Part shown: piece after piece, positions 51,028 through 53,658 of the stretch | Layout: each line of letters opens with the position of its first letter | How positions within the stretch are numbered: the first letter of the stretch is position 1 | From: an uncultured Eubacteriales bacterium | Lineage (GTDB): Bacteria; Bacillota; Clostridia; Oscillospirales; Oscillospiraceae | DNA length: 53,658 nt | NCBI GenBank assembly: GCA_958402445.1 | Contig: CATXTO010000012.1 | Span: forward strand, 1-53,658 | Direction: 5' to 3' | The notes under the pieces: generated by a model | Told to the model about the DNA's origin: nothing | What the model saw: the letters and a program-made list of their open reading frames with translations, nothing else | Databases searched by the model: none | Translations under genes and position numbers: made by a program

Positions 51028-51057
51028 CCCCGGCGGTAGAACGTCCTACCACCGGGG
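51028..51057. terminator. Terminator between convergent genes
   Basis: CCCCGG-C-GGTAG (51028-51039) pairs with CTACC-A-CCGGGG (51046-51057), 6-nt loop. ATCTTTTC follows on the minus strand and GGGTTTTAAAG on the plus strand. It separates the SLH operon from the convergent membrane-protein gene. Confidence 0.7.
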
Positions 51058-51094
51058 AATTGGGTTTTAAAGGCGCCCTTGCGCACCGTGGCGC

Positions 51095-51460
51095 TCACCA
51101 AAACCGGGTGAAGGCCCGGCGAATGGCGGAGGCGTAGAGCGCCACCGCGCCCACGCCCAGCCCAAAGGCCGCCCACACCAAAAAGCCTGGGCTTCCCGGC
51201 ACGAACGAGGCGAAGAAGGAGCACACGGCGGTCACCAGGCACAAGATGCCGAACAGCAGAAGCCGGGGCCGGATGAAGCTGCGAAACCCGGCCGGGTCCG
51301 TGCAGTCGGCAGGCTTGCAGTTGTTGGGGTAAATAAATTTGCTGTCCTTGAGCCCGTCCCAGCGAGCCATTTGAATGCCGGTAAAAAGGCTGTATACACC
51401 GCCGGCCAGAAAGCTCACCTGCAGCAGCGCGTCCAAAAAATCAAACATGCTCTTGTCCAT
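51095..51460 (-). CDS. Small membrane protein of unknown function
   Basis: 121-aa protein with three predicted membrane helices (about 10-28, 68-88 and 94-112). An exposed loop after the first reads KDSKFIYPNNCKPADCTDP and has two cysteines. Similar short membrane proteins occur in Oscillospiraceae, but I know no function. GAAAGGA precedes the ATG and a strong promoter lies upstream. It stands alone, divergent from prfC. Confidence 0.7.
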   Translation of the reverse strand: MDKSMFDFLDALLQVSFLAGGVYSLFTGIQMARWDGLKDSKFIYPNNCKPADCTDPAGFRSFIRPRLLLFGILCLVTAVCSFFASFVPGSPGFLVWAAFGLGVGAVALYASAIRRAFTRFW

Positions 51461-51498
51461 GGCAAAGTCCTTTCTCGCCGTGCGCCGGATTTGTTCCC

Positions 51499-51527
51499 AT
51501 TATAGCAAAGCCCGCGCCGGATTGCAA
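51499..51527 (-). promoter_or_regulatory. Promoter of the small membrane protein gene
   Basis: Minus strand: -35 TTGCAA (51522-51527), 17-nt spacer, -10 TATAAT (51499-51504). Confidence 0.75.
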
Positions 51528-51534
51528 GAACCAC

Positions 51535-51563
51535 TTGTAAAGCGGGGAAATTTGTGGTAAACT
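51535..51563 (+). promoter_or_regulatory. Promoter of the prfC leader and gene
   Basis: -35 TTGTAA (51535-51540), 17-nt spacer, extended -10 TGGTAAACT (TAAACT at 51558-51563). Transcription would start near 51570, 38 nt before the leader peptide. Confidence 0.65.
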
Positions 51564-51607
51564 AAACTGGTTTCGTTTTAAAAATCATGTTTCGGTAGGA
51601 GGCTTTT

Positions 51608-51631
51608 ATGGCTTACAGCAACTGGCCCTGA
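51608..51631 (+). CDS. prfC leader peptide MAYSNWP
   Basis: Seven-codon ORF with an excellent ribosome site (AGGAGG at 51597-51602, 5 nt before ATG). It ends Trp-Pro and then UGA followed by C, a codon context known for slow termination, and proline before the stop further hinders release. The stop lies 4 nt upstream of the hairpin arm that masks the prfC ribosome site. Function as a sensor of release-factor activity is inferred. Confidence 0.65.
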   Translation: MAYSNWP

Positions 51632-51635
51632 CGCG

Positions 51636-51667
51636 CCCTCCGCGGTTTGCTAATTTAAAACGGAGGG
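51636..51667 (+). promoter_or_regulatory. Hairpin sequestering the prfC Shine-Dalgarno
   Basis: CCCTCCG (51636-51642) pairs perfectly with CGGAGGG (51661-51667), which contains the prfC ribosome site 8 nt before its ATG; loop 18 nt. A ribosome held at the leader UGA (51629-51631) would cover most of the 5' arm and free the site. Confidence 0.7.
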
Positions 51668-51675
51668 ATTGCGTC

Positions 51676-53280
51676 ATGTCAACCTTACAAGAAGAAATTC
51701 GCCGCCGGCGTACCTTTGCCATCATCTCCCACCCGGACGCCGGTAAAACCACCCTGACCGAGAAGTTCCTGCTCTACGGCGGGGCCATCGCCCAAGCCGG
51801 CGTGGTCAAGGGCAAGAAGAACCGCCGGGCCGCCGTGTCCGACTGGATGGAAATTGAAAAGCAGCGGGGCATTTCCGTGACCTCCTCGGTGCTGCAATTT
51901 CAGTATAACGGCTTTTGCATCAACATTTTGGATACGCCGGGCCACCAGGATTTTTCGGAGGACACCTACCGCACGCTCATGGCGGCGGACTCCGCCGTGA
52001 TGGTCATTGACGGCAGCAAGGGCGTGGAGGCCCAGACACGGAAGCTTTTCAAGGTCTGCGCCCTGCGGCATATTCCCATTTTTACGTTTATTAACAAAAT
52101 GGACCGGGAGTCCAAGGACCCCTTTGACCTGCTGGATGAGCTGGAGCGGGAGCTAGGGCTAGAGACCTACGCCATGAATTGGCCCATCGGCTCCGGAAAG
52201 GAGTTCCAGGGGGTCTATGACCGCCAGGGCAGGCGTCTGCTGTTTTTCTCCGGCGGCTCCGGGAAGAGCCGGGCGGACCAGCGGCAGGTGGACTTGCAGG
52301 ATCCCTTGGTTTCCGACCTTCTGGGCCCGGAAAAGCATCGGCAGCTGGCGGGCGACGTGGAGCTGCTGGGCGCGGGCCGGGAGTTTGACCTGCAGGAGGT
52401 TCGGGCCGGACAACTGAGTCCGGTGTTTTTCGGCTCCGCCCTGACCAATTTCGGCGTGGAGCCCTTCCTGGAGGCCTTTCTGCAGATGACCCCGCCGCCT
52501 CTGTCCAGAACCGCGGATTGCGGCGTAATCGACGCATTTGACCCCGGCTTCTCCGCCTTTGTGTTTAAAATTCAGGCCAATATGAACAAGGCCCACCGGG
52601 ACCGTCTGGCCTTTCTGCGGATTTGCTCCGGAAAATACCAGCGGGAGGCGGAGGTGTTCCACGTGCAGGGCAACCGCAAGCTGCGCCTGAGCCAGCCCCA
52701 GCAGCTGATGGCCGCCGAGCGGGAGATTGTGGAGGAGGCCTACGCCGGAGACATCATCGGCGTGTTTGACCCGGGGATTTTCTCCATCGGAGATACCATC
52801 ACCATGCCGGGAAAGAAGTTCCGCTTCGCCGGCATTCCCACCTTTGCCCCGGAGCACTTTGCCCGTGTCTCCGCCCGGGATTCCATGAAACGCAAGCAGT
52901 TCGTCAAGGGCACGGAGCAAATCGCCCAAGAGGGCGCGATCCAGATTTTCAAGGTGCCCGGCTCCGGCATGGAGGAGGTCATTGTGGGCGTGGTGGGCAC
53001 GCTGCAGTTCGACGTATTCGAATACCGGATGAAAAATGAGTACGGGGTACAGCTGCGCATGGAAACGCTGCCCTACGAGGAGCTGCGCCGAATTGAGGAA
53101 TATTCCGGCAATCTGGAGGACCTGAACCTGGGCTCCGACGCGGAGCTTTTGGAGGACTATCAGGGCAGGAGCCTTCTGGTATTCACCAGCTTCTGGGCCA
53201 TCGACTTTACCTGCCGGCGGAACCCGGGCCTGCGGCTGACGGAGATCACCGTAGGGCAGGGAGAATCCGCAGAAGCATAA
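51676..53280 (+). CDS. prfC: Peptide chain release factor 3
   Basis: 534-aa translational GTPase RF3, which removes RF1/RF2 from the ribosome after termination. Motifs: P-loop SHPDAGKTTLTEK (18-30), RGISVTSSVLQF, DTPGHQDFSEDTYRTL, NKMDRESKDPFDLLDE, and the RF3-specific NMNKAHRDRLAFLRICSG. Length is normal. ATG 51676 has GGAGGG 8 nt upstream, but that site is held in a hairpin preceded by a seven-codon leader ORF, suggesting translational control by termination efficiency. Ends in a strong terminator. Confidence 0.97.
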   Translation: MSTLQEEIRRRRTFAIISHPDAGKTTLTEKFLLYGGAIAQAGVVKGKKNRRAAVSDWMEIEKQRGISVTSSVLQFQYNGFCINILDTPGHQDFSEDTYRTLMAADSAVMVIDGSKGVEAQTRKLFKVCALRHIPIFTFINKMDRESKDPFDLLDELERELGLETYAMNWPIGSGKEFQGVYDRQGRRLLFFSGGSGKSRADQRQVDLQDPLVSDLLGPEKHRQLAGDVELLGAGREFDLQEVRAGQLSPVFFGSALTNFGVEPFLEAFLQMTPPPLSRTADCGVIDAFDPGFSAFVFKIQANMNKAHRDRLAFLRICSGKYQREAEVFHVQGNRKLRLSQPQQLMAAEREIVEEAYAGDIIGVFDPGIFSIGDTITMPGKKFRFAGIPTFAPEHFARVSARDSMKRKQFVKGTEQIAQEGAIQIFKVPGSGMEEVIVGVVGTLQFDVFEYRMKNEYGVQLRMETLPYEELRRIEEYSGNLEDLNLGSDAELLEDYQGRSLLVFTSFWAIDFTCRRNPGLRLTEITVGQGESAEA

Positions 53281-53283
53281 AGC

Positions 53284-53314
53284 GCCCGGACCCAATTGGG
53301 TCCGGGCTTTTTTT
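53284..53314 (+). terminator. Rho-independent terminator of prfC
   Basis: GCCCGGACCC (53284-53293) / GGGTCCGGGC (53298-53307), loop AATT, followed by seven T. Confidence 0.97.
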
Positions 53315-53357
53315 AATATTTTTGCCAGTGGACAGCAGGGAGATCTCCCTATGGCCC

Positions 53358-53658
53358 CGGAATGACCACAGGCCATTCCCGCCTCCACCGACTCCGGGCC
53401 GAATGCCTGTAGGGGCGTGCTTTGCACGCCCGCCACCCAGCAGGTCCGAGGAATTTTTCAGCGGGCGACCACGGGTCGCCCCTACAGCGAGGCCCGTCGA
53501 TAGATATCCGGTAGGCTGGGCTGTGCTCGCCTGCGGAACGGCCACAGGTCGTTTCCGCCTCCACCGACTCCGGGCCGAATGCCTGTAGGGGCGTGCTTTG
53601 CACGCCCGCCACCCAGCAGGTCCGAGGAATTTTTCAGCGGGCGACCACGGGTCGCCCC
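53358..53658. repeat. Tandem 176-bp repeat of palindromic cassettes at window end
   Basis: A unit starting GCCTCCACCGACTCCGGGCCGAAT... begins at 53381 and again at 53557 (176 bp apart), running off the end. Each unit has a TGTAGGGGCGTGC...GCACGCCC hairpin, the spacer ACCCAGCAGGTCCGAGGAAT and a GCGGGCGACCACGGGTCGCCCC hairpin. The first copy is followed by a degenerate cassette. No gene was seen in 53315-53658. Confidence 0.85.

Overview
The window looks like a chromosomal segment of a GC-rich, spore-forming gut Firmicute, most likely an Oscillospiraceae relative of Flavonifractor or Lawsonibacter. This rests on the rpmH-rnpA-yidD-yidC-khpB (jag/spoIIIJ) block, Gram-positive GGAGG ribosome sites, TTG/GTG starts, the Firmicute type of ethanolamine microcompartment operon (PduL instead of EutD, EutH, EutQ), DegV, DUF1836 and SLH proteins. 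No rRNA, tRNA or CRISPR array was recognised. Taxonomy is inferred from gene content and composition only.

Layout. 1-9346 (minus strand): khpB, yidC, yidD, rnpA, rpmH, a GrpB-family gene, tatD, a PspC-domain gene, lepA and pta. 9551-11738 (plus): a membrane transporter gene, a decayed leucine-rich-repeat pseudogene and a lipoprotein. 12628-19838 (minus): an operon for nucleoside uptake (CFI-box zinc-ribbon gene, BMP lipoprotein, ATPase, two permeases, nucleoside hydrolase). 21139-32294 (plus): an ethanolamine-utilisation operon of 13 recognised genes: alcohol dehydrogenase, EutA, EutB, EutC, EutL, EutE, EutM, EutT, PduL, an unassigned eut protein, EutN, EutH and EutQ. It covers substrate uptake, lyase and reactivase, cofactor supply, aldehyde and alcohol disposal and three shell proteins, but none of the usual regulators (EutV/EutW) nor EutS/EutP. 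33101-38025 (plus): a second nucleoside-type ABC transporter without a binding protein, ending in an XdhC gene, which points to purines. 38276-41104: scars of a serine recombinase beside an AT-richer BlaR1/BlaI-like pair. 41162-44651 (minus): a tightly overlapping ATP-grasp / PHP / polysaccharide-deacetylase operon with striking operator palindromes. 45151-47416 (minus): an LDH/MDH-type dehydrogenase and DegV. 47609-50980 (plus): DUF1836, then an SLH protein carrying a caspase-like peptidase domain and an EF-hand, and a partner SLH protein. 51095-53280: a small membrane protein, and prfC (RF3) behind a seven-residue leader ORF and an SD-sequestering hairpin.

Intergenic DNA is packed with short palindromic cassettes (TGTAGGGGCG...CGCCC and its inverse), REP/BIME-like. 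They are amplified into tandem arrays with periods of about 50, 101, 103, 131 and 176 bp and also lie inside two operons. A second hairpin element (CCAAACCGAA...TTCGGTTTGG) occurs four times.

The observations most worth checking are the prfC leader, which looks like a termination-efficiency sensor; the secreted SLH/caspase/EF-hand protein; the ATP-grasp/PHP/deacetylase operon and its operators; and the dehydrogenase with an arginine at the lactate/malate specificity position.
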